Part shown: positions 1-11,806 of the stretch, in pieces | How the letters are laid out: each line of letters begins with the position of its first letter | Position numbering within the stretch: position 1 is the first letter of the stretch | Assembly: GCF_007676755.1 (NCBI RefSeq) | Contig: NZ_VEBK01000002.1 | Span: 124,001-188,000, forward strand | Length of the DNA stretch: 64,000 bases | DNA from: Bacillus sp. FJAT-22090 | GTDB taxonomy: Bacteria > Bacillota > Bacilli > Bacillales_A > Planococcaceae | Direction of reading: 5' to 3' | Notes under the pieces: generated by a model | Told to the model about the DNA's origin: nothing | The model's database searches: none | Seen by the model: only the letters and a program-made list of their open reading frames with translations | Translations under genes and position numbers: made by a program

Positions 1-2566
<2,566 letters not shown>

Positions 2567-2785
2567 CTATTTAGCGTACAAACAGATTATCATAATGTCA
2601 ATAGTGTTCTGGAGCAAAGGCCAGAACTTAATTGTAAGTAATTATCATTTAGAATGCAATCTACTCAACTGTAGCATTCTCTGTGAGGATAGATTATTCC
2701 TTCTTTACATTGAACAAAACTAAGCGTACATGGTAAACTGAATTAGTTCAATATAATATTAGTTTCATAATCAAAGGAGCACACT

Positions 2786-3391
2786 ATGACTATTATCATT
2801 TTACTTTTACTTGCCTATGTAATCGGGTCCATCCCTTCAGGTTTATGGATTGGAAAGTTATTTTATAATACGGATATTCGCGAGCATGGAAGTGGAAATT
2901 TAGGCGGAACAAATACGTTTCGAACACTTGGTAAAAAAGCTGGAATGATTGTGACGATTATGGATATTCTAAAAGGAACTGCAGCGACTCTATTAGGTTC
3001 CCTAGCAATATTCCAATCTGTCAATGTGCATCCTCTCATTCTGGGGATAATTGCAGTAATCGGTCATATGTTTCCGATTTTTGCTAAATTTAAAGGAGGC
3101 AAAGCAGTTGCGACATCCGGTGGTATTCTACTTGGATATAACTGGCCAATCTTTGTTCTTTTAATCGTTGGATTTTTTATCATTTTAAAGATCACTAAAA
3201 TGGTATCCCTTACATCTATGTGTCTTGCTATCATAGCACTTATTTATTCAGTTGTTTATTATTTTACGATTGAGAGGGATTGGCCTTTAATTGTATTTGT
3301 ATGCTTGATTGCTGTTTTTATTTTTTATCGACACCGTGCAAATATTACACGTATAAAAAATGGTACAGAGCCAAAAGTAAAATGGATTTAA
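2786..3391 (+). CDS. plsY: Acyl-phosphate:glycerol-3-phosphate acyltransferase PlsY
   Basis: Multi-pass membrane enzyme, 201 aa, that transfers an acyl group from acyl-phosphate to glycerol-3-phosphate, the first step of phospholipid synthesis in Gram-positives. The three family motifs are visible: [15 protein letters not shown] after the first membrane segment, [20 protein letters not shown] in the middle, and a C-terminal [19 protein letters not shown] ribosome site precedes the ATG. It diverges from parE and is followed 15 bp later by the HesB-like gene, as with yneS-yneR in B. subtilis. Confidence 0.96.
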   Translation: MTIIILLLLAYVIGSIPSGLWIGKLFYNTDIREHGSGNLGGTNTFRTLGKKAGMIVTIMDILKGTAATLLGSLAIFQSVNVHPLILGIIAVIGHMFPIFAKFKGGKAVATSGGILLGYNWPIFVLLIVGFFIILKITKMVSLTSMCLAIIALIYSVVYYFTIERDWPLIVFVCLIAVFIFYRHRANITRIKNGTEPKVKWI

Positions 3392-3406
3392 AGAAAGGTG
3401 ATTTGT

Positions 3407-3700
3407 ATGAAAATCTTTATATCTCCAGAGGCAGAAATTTGGTTTCAAAATGAGATGGAAGCGGAAGCCGGCGATACAATTCGTTTTTACGCCCGTTATG
3501 GTGGATCGAGTGCTGTACAGGATGGATTTTCACTAGGCGTAACGAAAGATAAACCTTTTGAGCCTTCTGTAACGATAAAAATTGCAGATATGTTGTTTTT
3601 TATTGAAGAACGAGATGAATGGTATTTTGATGGCCACGATCTGTATGTTGACGTTGATCCCAAGCTAGAGGAACTTGCCTATACGTATAAAAAAGCGTGA
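3407..3700 (+). CDS. yneR: HesB/IscA-fold protein, YneR type
   Basis: Small soluble protein of 97 aa from the HesB-like family found beside plsY in bacilli. The start MKIFISPEAEIWF is chosen because AAAGAAAGGTG lies at the right distance. A longer in-frame start at 3398 would remove that site. The three cysteines that let IscA/SufA bind iron-sulfur clusters are absent, as in other YneR proteins, so cluster assembly should not be assumed. The stop codon lies inside the following terminator hairpin. Confidence 0.85.
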   Translation: MKIFISPEAEIWFQNEMEAEAGDTIRFYARYGGSSAVQDGFSLGVTKDKPFEPSVTIKIADMLFFIEERDEWYFDGHDLYVDVDPKLEELAYTYKKA

Positions 3701-3721
3701 TTGCTTATCACGCTTTTTTTG
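3690..3721 (+). terminator. Rho-independent terminator after yneR
   Basis: The hairpin AAAAGCGTGA / TATCACGCTTTTTTT overlaps the last codons of the HesB-like gene and ends in a run of seven T. The A-rich 5' side makes it plausibly bidirectional, so it may also serve the convergent yneP-yneQ pair. Confidence 0.85.
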
Positions 3722-3736
3722 TACATAATATCTCGT

Positions 3737-4033
3737 CTATTTAAACCGCTTCAGCTGATCGAGCAAACCTTCTTTTACCAGGATATCATATTCATGCTTT
3801 CCAAACAGATCAAAATGAGGATATGCTTCCTTATGGTCAATCCATTCTTCTTTCAAACCGTATTGTTTTCCCCACTCGATTAAAGTAGGCAGATTACTGC
3901 AACCTACTTTTGTAACCGTATTGCACCCAGGAAAACGTTTATCTATCCAATAATGTGTAAGAAAAGCTATTTTGCCATTTTGCACGTTACTTTTCCATTC
4001 ATTTAGTTCATGTCGAGTTATGCCGAAAGCCAT
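3737..4033 (-). CDS. yneQ: Conserved hypothetical protein, YneQ type
   Basis: 98-aa soluble protein matching the conserved bacillar YneQ family in size, composition (many aromatic and charged residues) and position after a thioesterase gene. No catalytic motif is recognised. Its ATG overlaps the upstream stop (TAATG), so it is translationally coupled to the YneP-type gene. Function unknown. Confidence 0.75.
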   Translation of the reverse strand: MAFGITRHELNEWKSNVQNGKIAFLTHYWIDKRFPGCNTVTKVGCSNLPTLIEWGKQYGLKEEWIDHKEAYPHFDLFGKHEYDILVKEGLLDQLKRFK

Positions 4034-4457
4034 TATTCAGTCACCTTTGCAATTTCAACATATTTCGCATCCCACTCAGGATGAACTTTTTTTAGTGAAA
4101 TCGGTCGAAAATTATCCTTTTTCACGACGACATGATCCGACGTGGCTGTCGAAGCAATAGAGCCATCCGCATGAACAATTTCATAACCATATGTAGTACG
4201 CAGCTTACCGTGATTTTCAATCCAAGTTTTTACGACCACGGTTTCTCCATATTTCACAGATGATTTATAATTTATATTCACATTCGTCACAGGCGATAAA
4301 TAACCATCCTTTTCAAGTCCTGCATAAGAGAACCCTAAGTCTTTAATAAGCTGGGTGCGACCTATTTCTAGCCATATTACATAATTGGCATGGTATACAA
4401 CACCCATTTGATCCGTTTCTGCATAACGTACTTCAATTTCTTTTTCACTAATAAACA
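4033..4457 (-). CDS. yneP: Acyl-CoA thioesterase, hot-dog fold (YneP type)
   Basis: 141-aa protein of the 4-hydroxybenzoyl-CoA thioesterase family. The N-terminal motif RYAETDQMGVVYHANY holds the catalytic Asp and the helix-start signature of the hot-dog fold. The start at MFISEKEIEV is preferred because AGAGGTGA sits 8 nt upstream. The ATG 7 nt further upstream (4464) would be too close to that site. It probably releases free acids from acyl-CoA. The substrate cannot be told from sequence. Confidence 0.88.
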
Positions 4458-4602
4458 TATACATGTCACCTCTGTACTTATTATACAAAAAAAAGAGGTA
4501 AATTACTGAAAAGAAGACTATGATAAGTTTAAAGGTATTTAAAAAAATTTATATAATTAGTTTGATGACGAGAAAAATTTAATAATTAAGGAGGATTATT
4601 GA

Positions 4603-5034
4603 ATGGTTAGTAGGATACTGAAAAAATTGTTTTCCGCAATATTGTCTACGCTAATTTTGTGTTTAGTATTAAGCTTTATAGGCTACACACCTAAAGGTGA
4701 ACAAGAATCAGCCTCTTCCTATATGACGTTTATAGATTTATTTGTTTTATATTTTATATTTGCACTGCCGATATTTTTAACAGTAGGAATATTATTTTCG
4801 ATGTTTGTTGATTTAAAAATGAAAAGTAAACTGGGAACCATTTTAAGCTATGTAATTGGTGGTGGGATCATTGGGTTTCTTTATTATATATTCATGGTGA
4901 GTATGCAAGCATATTCTCATATATTAAGTGAAGGAATTATATTATTCACAGCTGTAGGGGCATTTTCAGCTCTTTTGTTTTTCAGCGTTCAAGTCTTTTT
5001 AAACCTGTTTTTAAAAAAACTAAATCTTAGTTAG
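4603..5034 (+). CDS. Hypothetical four-helix membrane protein
   Basis: 143 aa with about four hydrophobic segments (residues about 8-27, 43-68, 80-101 and 112-138), separated by short basic loops. A strong TAAGGAGG site lies 8 nt before the ATG. I do not recognise the family. It is a single gene between two minus-strand units. Its convergent neighbour ends at a shared hairpin. Confidence 0.7.
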   Translation: MVSRILKKLFSAILSTLILCLVLSFIGYTPKGEQESASSYMTFIDLFVLYFIFALPIFLTVGILFSMFVDLKMKSKLGTILSYVIGGGIIGFLYYIFMVSMQAYSHILSEGIILFTAVGAFSALLFFSVQVFLNLFLKKLNLS

Positions 5035-5045
5035 GCAATATAGCA

Positions 5046-5079
5046 ACAAAAAAGCTGTAAATTCTTACTTTACAGCTAA
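5046..5079 (-). terminator. Terminator of the liv/acyl-CoA ligase operon
   Basis: On the minus strand AGCTGTAAA is followed by its complement TTTACAGCT and then TTTTTTG. The hairpin overlaps the last four codons of the acyl-CoA ligase gene. The plus strand has no equivalent T run. Confidence 0.8.
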
Positions 5080-6543
5080 CTGTTGCAATTTCTTTTTATC
5101 AATTTTACCAACGTCTGTTCTTGGTAGTTCAGCCAAAACAAATACCATTTTCGGAACTTTATAGCCACCTAGTGTTTGCTTACAATAGTTTACTAAATCG
5201 GATTCAATAGATTCAGTTACTGCGTTACACGTAACAAAAGCAGTAACACATTCTCCCCATTTCTCGTCAGCTACACCGATTACCGCTGCTTCACGGACAT
5301 TGGGGTGTAGGATCAGACACTGCTCCACTTCTTGGGGATACACATTCTCCCCTCCAGAAATAATAATTTCTTTCTTTCTACCAACGATAAAATAGAAGCC
5401 ATCTTCATCGACTTTTGCTAAATCTCCGGTTTTTAACCAGCCGTCTTTAAATGCTTTGTTTGTTTCTTCATCATTGTTCCAATATCTCGTAAAAACATGC
5501 TTGCCAGAAATGGAGAGCTCTCCTACCTCGTTTACACGACATAGCTCCCCGCGATCATTCGTTATTTTTACTTCGTTAAACTGCATGCATTTTCCTACGG
5601 ATCCTCTTTTCATTAGAGCATCATATGGTTCTATAAAAAAGTTGTTGGGTCCCGCCTCTGTCAGTCCGTACCCTTCTTTAAAGAAAATCCCTTTCTCTTC
5701 AAACTTTTGATAAATTGTATGAGGACATGGTGCACCTCCGGATAGAAATACTTTCACTGTCGGAAAAGTTGCAGTTTGGATATAGGCTGTTTCTAGCATT
5801 GCTTGATACATAGTGGGAACAAATAAAGACATCGTTGTTTTATATGTATTTAATGCTTTTAGCGCTGTTTCCGCATCGAAACGACTGCCTGTCACAACCG
5901 TCCCTCCAGCCATTAATATTGGTATACAGAGAGCATTTATTCCACCTGTATGGAACATTGGCATATAGTTCAACGTTGTGTCTGAATCATTTAGTCCCCA
6001 ACTAATAATGGTATTGATAGCATTCCAGTTAACTGCATCAAATGATAGCTCCACTCCCTTTGGTTTCCCTGTTGTTCCTCCAGTGTAGATGATAATCCAT
6101 GTTTCTGTAGGGTTCCAATTGTTTTCTTCGGGCTTAAAAACATGTTGTTCTCCTAATCTATTAGTAATTAATAGCCGCTTTACTGTTTTAAAAGATTCAC
6201 AAATCGAATGATGTGTTTCATCATGAATTATCAGAACAGGCTTACAATCTTCTAAAATATAGGCAAGTTCCATTCGACTTAGACGGAAGTTGAGGGGAAC
6301 ATAAAAAAGTCCCTTAATGCCACATGCAAACAAAATCGCAAATAATTCTATTCGATTTTGAGATATGATAACGATTCGGTCCCCTTTTACAAAATTTTGC
6401 TCGTGAAAATAATTTAGCCATTTCGTTATATGGGCTGTTAACGTTTGATAACTCCATTGCTCGTTCGTATCACTATCAATTAACGCAATTTTTGTTGGAG
6501 ACAGTGCTGCACGTTTATAAATCCAAGCTTGTTCTGTATACAC
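5065..6543 (-). CDS. Acyl-CoA ligase (ANL superfamily), MenE/fatty-acid ligase-like
   Basis: 492-aa AMP-forming acid-CoA ligase that would activate a carboxylic acid with ATP and CoA. The phosphate-binding motif YTGGTTGKPKG is near residue 155. GYGLTEAG follows near 295, then TGDLAKVDEDGFYFIVGRKK with the hinge, and ISGGENVYPQEVE. The C-terminal catalytic lysine region is PRTDVGKIDKKKL. It is the last gene of an operon with a LivKHMGF-type importer, a FabH-like enzyme, a hydrolase and a dehydrogenase, so it probably activates the imported acid. Automatic annotation might call it MenE, but menaquinone genes are absent here. Confidence 0.88.
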   Translation of the reverse strand: MYTEQAWIYKRAALSPTKIALIDSDTNEQWSYQTLTAHITKWLNYFHEQNFVKGDRIVIISQNRIELFAILFACGIKGLFYVPLNFRLSRMELAYILEDCKPVLIIHDETHHSICESFKTVKRLLITNRLGEQHVFKPEENNWNPTETWIIIYTGGTTGKPKGVELSFDAVNWNAINTIISWGLNDSDTTLNYMPMFHTGGINALCIPILMAGGTVVTGSRFDAETALKALNTYKTTMSLFVPTMYQAMLETAYIQTATFPTVKVFLSGGAPCPHTIYQKFEEKGIFFKEGYGLTEAGPNNFFIEPYDALMKRGSVGKCMQFNEVKITNDRGELCRVNEVGELSISGKHVFTRYWNNDEETNKAFKDGWLKTGDLAKVDEDGFYFIVGRKKEIIISGGENVYPQEVEQCLILHPNVREAAVIGVADEKWGECVTAFVTCNAVTESIESDLVNYCKQTLGGYKVPKMVFVLAELPRTDVGKIDKKKLQQLAVK

Positions 6544-6561
6544 ATTGCACCGCTCCTCTTT

Positions 6562-7302
6562 TCACATCATAATCCCGCCATCGACTTGTAATACATGACC
6601 ATGTACATAACTAGACTCATCCGAAGCCAAATATAAATAAGCATTGGCAATATCCCTAGGCACACCGAGTCGTTGTAAGGAAACAATGGATTTCATTTGA
6701 TCGATAATCTTATCTGGCATTTTGGCTACCATTGAGGTGTGGGTAAACCCTGGTGCAACTGCGTTTACATTGATCCCCTTTCTCCCGAGCTCTTTTGCCC
6801 ATGTTTTGGTCATTCCGATCACTGCTGCTTTGGAGGCGGCATAATTCGTTTGACCGACATTACCATAAACACCACTCACCGAAGAGGTATTAATGATTTT
6901 TCCATATCCTTGTTCAATTAAATAAGGTACAACTGCTTGAGTGCAATTAAAAACACCTGTAAGATTTACGTCTAACACACGGGCGAAGTCGTCAGTCGTC
7001 ATTTTCGTCAGCATCGCATCACGGGTGATTCCTGCATTATTGACTAATATATGAATTTCTCCAAAATGGTCTATTGTCTGCTTTACTAAAAAATCTACAC
7101 TTTCTCGATTTGCTACATCTACTTGAACAAATTTTACTGTGTAGCCTTGTTCTGACAATGCTTTCTCTTGTTCTGCCCCTTTTTCCACATCATAATCGGC
7201 TAGAACAACTTTTGCCCCTTCTTCTGCAAAGCGTTGAGCTGCTGCCAAACCAATACCATTTGCAGCCCCTGTTATAATAGCTACTTTATCCTGTAATCTC
7301 AT
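6562..7302 (-). CDS. Short-chain dehydrogenase, FabG/3-oxoacyl reductase-like
   Basis: 246-aa classical SDR. The NAD(P)-binding glycine motif GAANGIGLAAAQR is at the N-terminus, NNAGITRDAML near residue 88, the catalytic Ser within TSSVSGVYGN, and the YAASKAAV Tyr-Lys pair near residue 153. Length and motifs fit 3-oxoacyl-ACP or acetoacetyl-CoA reductases. It overlaps the upstream hydrolase gene by 4 nt. In context it probably reduces a beta-keto or oxidises a beta-hydroxy intermediate bound to CoA. Direction and substrate are inferred only. Confidence 0.9.
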   Translation of the reverse strand: MRLQDKVAIITGAANGIGLAAAQRFAEEGAKVVLADYDVEKGAEQEKALSEQGYTVKFVQVDVANRESVDFLVKQTIDHFGEIHILVNNAGITRDAMLTKMTTDDFARVLDVNLTGVFNCTQAVVPYLIEQGYGKIINTSSVSGVYGNVGQTNYAASKAAVIGMTKTWAKELGRKGINVNAVAPGFTHTSMVAKMPDKIIDQMKSIVSLQRLGVPRDIANAYLYLASDESSYVHGHVLQVDGGIMM

Positions 7303-8186
7303 AGTTTTACCTCCGCTTTTAAAAACGATTCGATTTGATTTGTTAACTGCTCCAAATCATCGATTAATGGAGAATGCCCACAATTGACTAATGGTATATA
7401 CACTGCATTATCTCCCAAATCAGCAACGATTTCCTGTGTCATTTCTTCCGTAACAACATAATCACGATCTCCTCGTAAAATAAGTACAGGCATTGTAATA
7501 TCTTTTGCTTGATTTGTTCCGTTTGGTTGAGAACTAATATTAAAGGTGTTTAATGCATGATACACATCCGCTAAATTTCGCTGGGTTAACATATCATCCA
7601 CATAAGCATCGTAATGTTCTTCACATGGCTTGCAATGTGTATAGATTGCGGCATTCCAAACTGCCTTTAATCCTTCTCTGTTTTCTGTATCATAAAGCGC
7701 TTGCATCGGGATGGTTTTGGAAGTGTCTGTTTCCACCTCTTCAATAGTTTGTAGTCGGTGGGCAAAGTTTTGTGAGCCATCTGCATTTGTTCCAAAGAAT
7801 GGATATCCTCTAGTGGAAGCAGAAGCAAGTAGAACAAGCTTTTCACAATAACCTGGGTAATCGGCGACAAACTGCATACAGATAGCCCCTCCAGTCGACC
7901 AGCCAATCAAGTCGAAACGATTTAAATTTAATGCATCTATAAAGCCTTTTAAATCATCAGAAAAGTCTTTTATACTTTGCACACGATTTTGGTAAGTTGA
8001 CTCACCAAATCCCCTTAAGTCAATTGCATATATCGTATAAACTGAATCTAGTTTATCGATTAATACATCCCAATGCTTAGAGGACGTCATATTTCCATGT
8101 ACCAAGAAAAGTACTTTTTGTCCCCCATGGCGCAGTCGATAAGCGATAGTCTCCCCATTAGTCAATTGTACGGTTTGTAAGCTCAT
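7299..8186 (-). CDS. Alpha/beta hydrolase
   Basis: 295-aa alpha/beta-fold hydrolase. LFLVHGNMTSS forms the oxyanion HG motif. The nucleophile elbow is GWSTGGA (residues about 105-111). The acid lies near LRGDRDYV and the catalytic His in NCGHSPL close to the C-terminus. The start MSLQTVQL is chosen because AAGAAGGGAG precedes it. Its ATG overlaps the upstream stop (ATGA). A longer in-frame reading upstream would run into the previous gene. It could be an esterase, thioesterase or C-C bond hydrolase. Confidence 0.87.
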   Translation of the reverse strand: MSLQTVQLTNGETIAYRLRHGGQKVLFLVHGNMTSSKHWDVLIDKLDSVYTIYAIDLRGFGESTYQNRVQSIKDFSDDLKGFIDALNLNRFDLIGWSTGGAICMQFVADYPGYCEKLVLLASASTRGYPFFGTNADGSQNFAHRLQTIEEVETDTSKTIPMQALYDTENREGLKAVWNAAIYTHCKPCEEHYDAYVDDMLTQRNLADVYHALNTFNISSQPNGTNQAKDITMPVLILRGDRDYVVTEEMTQEIVADLGDNAVYIPLVNCGHSPLIDDLEQLTNQIESFLKAEVKL

Positions 8187-9211
8187 TTTGTAGTTCTCCC
8201 TTCTTGTTTTCCCCATTTTACTGCTACGGCTCCCCATGCGTAGCCGATACCTGCACTAACTAGTACTGCCAAATCTCCATCTTGCAATTTCCCTGATTCT
8301 TGAGCAAGTTCTAATGATAGGATTTGATCCAGCTGGCCGATATGACCATAATTACTTAAGTAGGTAGACTGCTCACTAGTTAAGCCGAGTTCCTGTAACA
8401 TAAAATCATGTGCTGATTTTTTCATATGAAGTATGGCTAAATAATCAATATCATTTTCCGAATAACCACTTTTCAATAACGCATGTCGAATAACTTTTAA
8501 AAAGTTTTGCATCGATTTCTGCTCGAGTCGTGTTTTCATTCCTTCCGGGTCTATTACATCTAAGCGGTATAATCCTTTTTGCAAGTGCTCCACAGTCAGG
8601 GGTTCTTTCGTTCCTCCTACAGGTATGACAACATCTTCGGAGAAGGATCCATCAGTCATAATATCTGATTCTAAAATAAGGTTTTCTAAATGGTCCTTTT
8701 TCAAGATTATTGCTGCTCCACCGGCTCCAAGGTTAAACATAAAACGAGTCCGCTCATTTGTATAATCGATAAAGTCACTATTACGGTAACCGCCAGCGAG
8801 CAAAACAGTATTGATCGTGGAATCCGTCTGCATTAAACTTTTAGCTACCTTGATCGCCATAATGGTCGTTCCGCATCGAAGTGCGACATCAAAACCCCAA
8901 GCATGATATGCCCCTATTTCATCCTGGAGCTTAATTGCAGCAGTCCATAAAGGATATTCCTTATGTTCCTCTCCTATATAAATGACCAAGTCGATTGTTT
9001 TAGGATCAATATTCCCCTTTTGCAATGCTTTTTCAGCTGCTTTAATTCCCATTCTTACTGTGTGATCATCTGGTCCTGGGATTGGCTTTTGTATAATCCC
9101 CATTTTGTTTTTCACTACTTCTAGAGGTAAGCCTGACAGTGTAGCAATTTCTTCAGCCGACATTATGTTGTCTGGTATATATACCCCTGTACTTACAATA
9201 CCTATATTCAT
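8183..9211 (-). CDS. FabH-like 3-oxoacyl-ACP synthase III family protein
   Basis: 342 aa with the KAS III thiolase fold. The active-site Cys is in DVALRCGTTIMA (about residue 112), the catalytic His in LAILHMKKSAHD, and the Asn in SNYGHIGQLDQ. The triad is therefore intact. The gene lies inside a transport operon rather than beside fabF, so it is probably not the housekeeping FabH. A secondary-metabolism or degradative condensing/cleaving enzyme is more likely. It overlaps both the hydrolase (4 nt) and livM (4 nt), which argues for tight co-translation. Confidence 0.86.
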   Translation of the reverse strand: MNIGIVSTGVYIPDNIMSAEEIATLSGLPLEVVKNKMGIIQKPIPGPDDHTVRMGIKAAEKALQKGNIDPKTIDLVIYIGEEHKEYPLWTAAIKLQDEIGAYHAWGFDVALRCGTTIMAIKVAKSLMQTDSTINTVLLAGGYRNSDFIDYTNERTRFMFNLGAGGAAIILKKDHLENLILESDIMTDGSFSEDVVIPVGGTKEPLTVEHLQKGLYRLDVIDPEGMKTRLEQKSMQNFLKVIRHALLKSGYSENDIDYLAILHMKKSAHDFMLQELGLTSEQSTYLSNYGHIGQLDQILSLELAQESGKLQDGDLAVLVSAGIGYAWGAVAVKWGKQEGRTTK

Positions 9212-10218
9212 TTTGTTAGCCCCTTTCTAGCAGGAGCAGCTACTTCCACTTTTGGTACCTTTTTTTTATGTTTCATAAAAGCGTGGCGAAGGGTACCGAC
9301 AATCCCTCTAGGGAAGAAGATAACTGCCAATATATAAATGATTCCGAAAAAGATGATCCATCTTTCAAAAATAGGATATTCCTTTGCAAGTCCAGATAAA
9401 TAATGTTGTGCAAGTTCAATTACTCCTGCTCCTATAATTGGACCGATTAGTGTACCAACTCCTCCTATAATCGTCATGAGGAGAGCATCTAGTGTGATAT
9501 CCATCGTCAGCACACTTGTATTCACAAAACGTAATGAAACAGCATATAAGGAGCCTGCCAAACTCGCTACAAAACCTGCTACGACAGATGCGATCACTTT
9601 ATAATGCAGCGTTTGAAAGCCTAGCGATTTCGTCCTCTGCTCATTTTCACGTACAGCTATTAGTACTCTTCCTAGGGGTGAATGTACGAATCTGCGTAAA
9701 AACAAATAAACTAATACGAGGCAAGCAAGAACTAACAGATAAAACATCATGCGATCTTTAAAAAACTCGGGAGCTCGAAATGTGAAACCGTCATTTCCGT
9801 GTGTGAGTGTTCTCCATTTCTCTGCCAATACCAAAAATAATCCAGAAACGGCTAAAGTCAACATCGCAAAGAAATGACTCTTTAACCTCAATGTGAGGAG
9901 CCCTACTAGGAAACTGATGATACCTGCAATAAGCATACCGACTGCTATTTATAAGAAAAAAGTTACTAAAGTGGGATCCAGTTTGTTTAACATAATAGCG
10001 GTAGTATAAGCACCCATTCCAAAAAACATGGCGTGGCCAAAAGAAACGATTCCCGTATAGCCTAGTAAAATATCATAGCTCATGGCCAATATAGAAAAAA
10101 TGAATATTTGTGTGAGTAAGATGGTCCATGTTCGCGAATCAGATACAAACGGGAAGACGACGAATGCTGCCACTAGAACAAGTAAGATCCAGTTATTAAC
10201 TTGGAATTTAGTTTTCAT
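9208..10218 (-). pseudogene. livM: LivM-type ABC permease interrupted by an in-frame stop
   Basis: Inner-membrane permease subunit of a branched-chain amino acid type (HAAT) ABC importer. Residues 1-89 are open (MKTKFQVNNWILL...LVTFFL). A TAA at 9949-9951 interrupts, and the same frame continues IAVGMLIAGIISFLVG to the normal end at 9208. The stop falls inside a hydrophobic helix, and joining both parts gives about 336 residues, normal for LivM. A TTA-to-TAA change would explain it. No frame change is needed. Either the importer is inactive, or the base is a sequencing error, or the downstream part re-initiates at its ATG at 9936. Confidence 0.85.
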
Positions 10219-10224
10219 CTTCCA

Positions 10225-11085
10225 TCATCCTTTCGCGGTAAATAATCCTTGCGGACGGAAGATTAATACAATTGCCATAAGCATCATATTAACCGCAAGT
10301 GATAGAGCAGGCACATAGTATGCCATAAAGCTACCTGCAAGCCCAACTAGAATGGCAGCAAGAAGAGATCCGGAAAAACTACCCATGCCCCCGATAACAA
10401 CTACGATAAATGCTAAAATCGCAAATTCCATTCCCATTTCCGCATAAACCACTCCAGAATAAGGGGCCATAAGGACTCCTCCTAATGCTGCAAGAGCTGC
10501 TCCTACCATAAATACATACAAAAATACTTGTTTAATATTAATACCAAGTGCCTGCACCATTTCTTTGTTCATCACTCCCGCTCTAACAATCAGCCCAATT
10601 TTCGTACGCTTGAGGATGAACTGGAAGATTCCAAATACTAAAATTCCTACAACAATGATGAACAATCGATACTTTATAATAATGACATCGCCTATTTCCC
10701 AACTTCTGGACAATAAAGGAGGCGTTTTTGCGGCCAGTTGGTTTGGTCCAAAAACTACTTTTAACATCTCAGACAAAACAATCATAAAACCGAGTGTTAT
10801 GAGAATTTGTTGTATATGATTACCGTAAACAGGTTTAATAATTAACTTTTCTGTTATAAAGCCAAGCGCTGCTCCTGTTAAAATGGCCCCAAGGATGGCC
10901 AAGGTAAAACTATTCGTAAGTCCATAAAACCAGACCCCTGAAAAAGCGCCCCATGCAAATAAGCCTCCATGTGCAAAGTTCAATACATCCATTAAACCGA
11001 AGATTAAGGTCAGACCAGCTGCCAGCAAAAAGATGAGCATGCCAGTTGCTAGACCATTAACCAATAAATTGATAATTAACTCCAT
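10225..11085 (-). CDS. livH: Branched-chain amino acid-type ABC transporter permease LivH
   Basis: 286-aa permease with about eight membrane segments. The family signature GLMDVLNFAHGGLFAWGAF lies near the N-terminus, and GGMGSFSGSLLAAILVGL near the C-terminus is the loop contacting the ATPases. It pairs with LivM. Genes are packed LivG-LivF-LivH-LivM with 10-20 nt spacing or overlaps. Substrate specificity is set by the binding protein, and members of this family also carry aromatic and short-chain acids. Confidence 0.92.
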   Translation of the reverse strand: MELIINLLVNGLATGMLIFLLAAGLTLIFGLMDVLNFAHGGLFAWGAFSGVWFYGLTNSFTLAILGAILTGAALGFITEKLIIKPVYGNHIQQILITLGFMIVLSEMLKVVFGPNQLAAKTPPLLSRSWEIGDVIIIKYRLFIIVVGILVFGIFQFILKRTKIGLIVRAGVMNKEMVQALGINIKQVFLYVFMVGAALAALGGVLMAPYSGVVYAEMGMEFAILAFIVVVIGGMGSFSGSLLAAILVGLAGSFMAYYVPALSLAVNMMLMAIVLIFRPQGLFTAKG

Positions 11086-11098
11086 TCTTAGATCCTCC

Positions 11099-11806
11099 TT
11101 ACCCGATTCCTAAATACTGGCGTTTCAAATGTTCATTTTGTATTAATTCGTTCATACTCCCTGATTGAACGGTTGCACCGTCATCGATTAGTGTGTATGT
11201 ATCTCCAATTTTACTTGCCATCATAAAATTTTGTTCTACGAGAATAATGGTCGTTTGTTTTTTCATTTCTGCTATTGCTTCCATCACTTTTTCGATAACA
11301 ACCGGTGCAAGACCTTTTGATGGCTCATCGATCAACAATAGTTTGCTGTCATTAATAAAAGCACGAGCCATTGACAGCATTTGCTTTTGCCCCCCTGATA
11401 AATGGCCCCCATCCTTTTTCCAATATTTCTTTAAATCCGGGAAAAGCTCCAAAACATATTCTTGCCTTTTTAAAGCTGCATCATCTTCTTTTCTCATCGC
11501 AACTTTTAGGTTTTCTTCTACTGTGAGTGCGCCAAAAATCCCTTGATCCTCTGGTACATAACCAATACCGTTAGATGCAATTTGATGAGTGGCTAGTTTC
11601 GTAATGAGCTTATCTTGAAAATGGATTGCTCCGGATGTTGCAGGGGTCAACCCCATAATTGTTTTCAGAGTAGTAGTCTTACCAGCTCCGTTTCTGCCCA
11701 ACAGTACACTCACTTCACCTTCTTTTGCTTCAAAAGAAACACCTTGTAAAATATGATACTGACCTATAAATGTCTGAACGTTTTCTACTTTAAGCAAGAT
11801 GCTCAT
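11099..11806 (-). CDS. livF: ABC transporter ATPase LivF
   Basis: 235-aa ATPase. Walker A is GRNGAGKTTT, the Q-loop region lies before VPEDQGIFGALTVEENL, the signature is HLSGGQKQML, and Walker B is LLLIDEPSKGLAP. Length and the VPED motif fit LivF rather than LivG. Its ATG lies 17 nt inside the end of livG and follows GGAGGG. Confidence 0.93.
   Translation of the reverse strand: MSILLKVENVQTFIGQYHILQGVSFEAKEGEVSVLLGRNGAGKTTTLKTIMGLTPATSGAIHFQDKLITKLATHQIASNGIGYVPEDQGIFGALTVEENLKVAMRKEDDAALKRQEYVLELFPDLKKYWKKDGGHLSGGQKQMLSMARAFINDSKLLLIDEPSKGLAPVVIEKVMEAIAEMKKQTTIILVEQNFMMASKIGDTYTLIDDGATVQSGSMNELIQNEHLKRQYLGIG

Noticed and set aside
2580-2785. Riboswitch or T-box between parE and plsY
   Set aside because: No stem with terminator and no conserved T-box sequence; only AT-rich promoter-like DNA.
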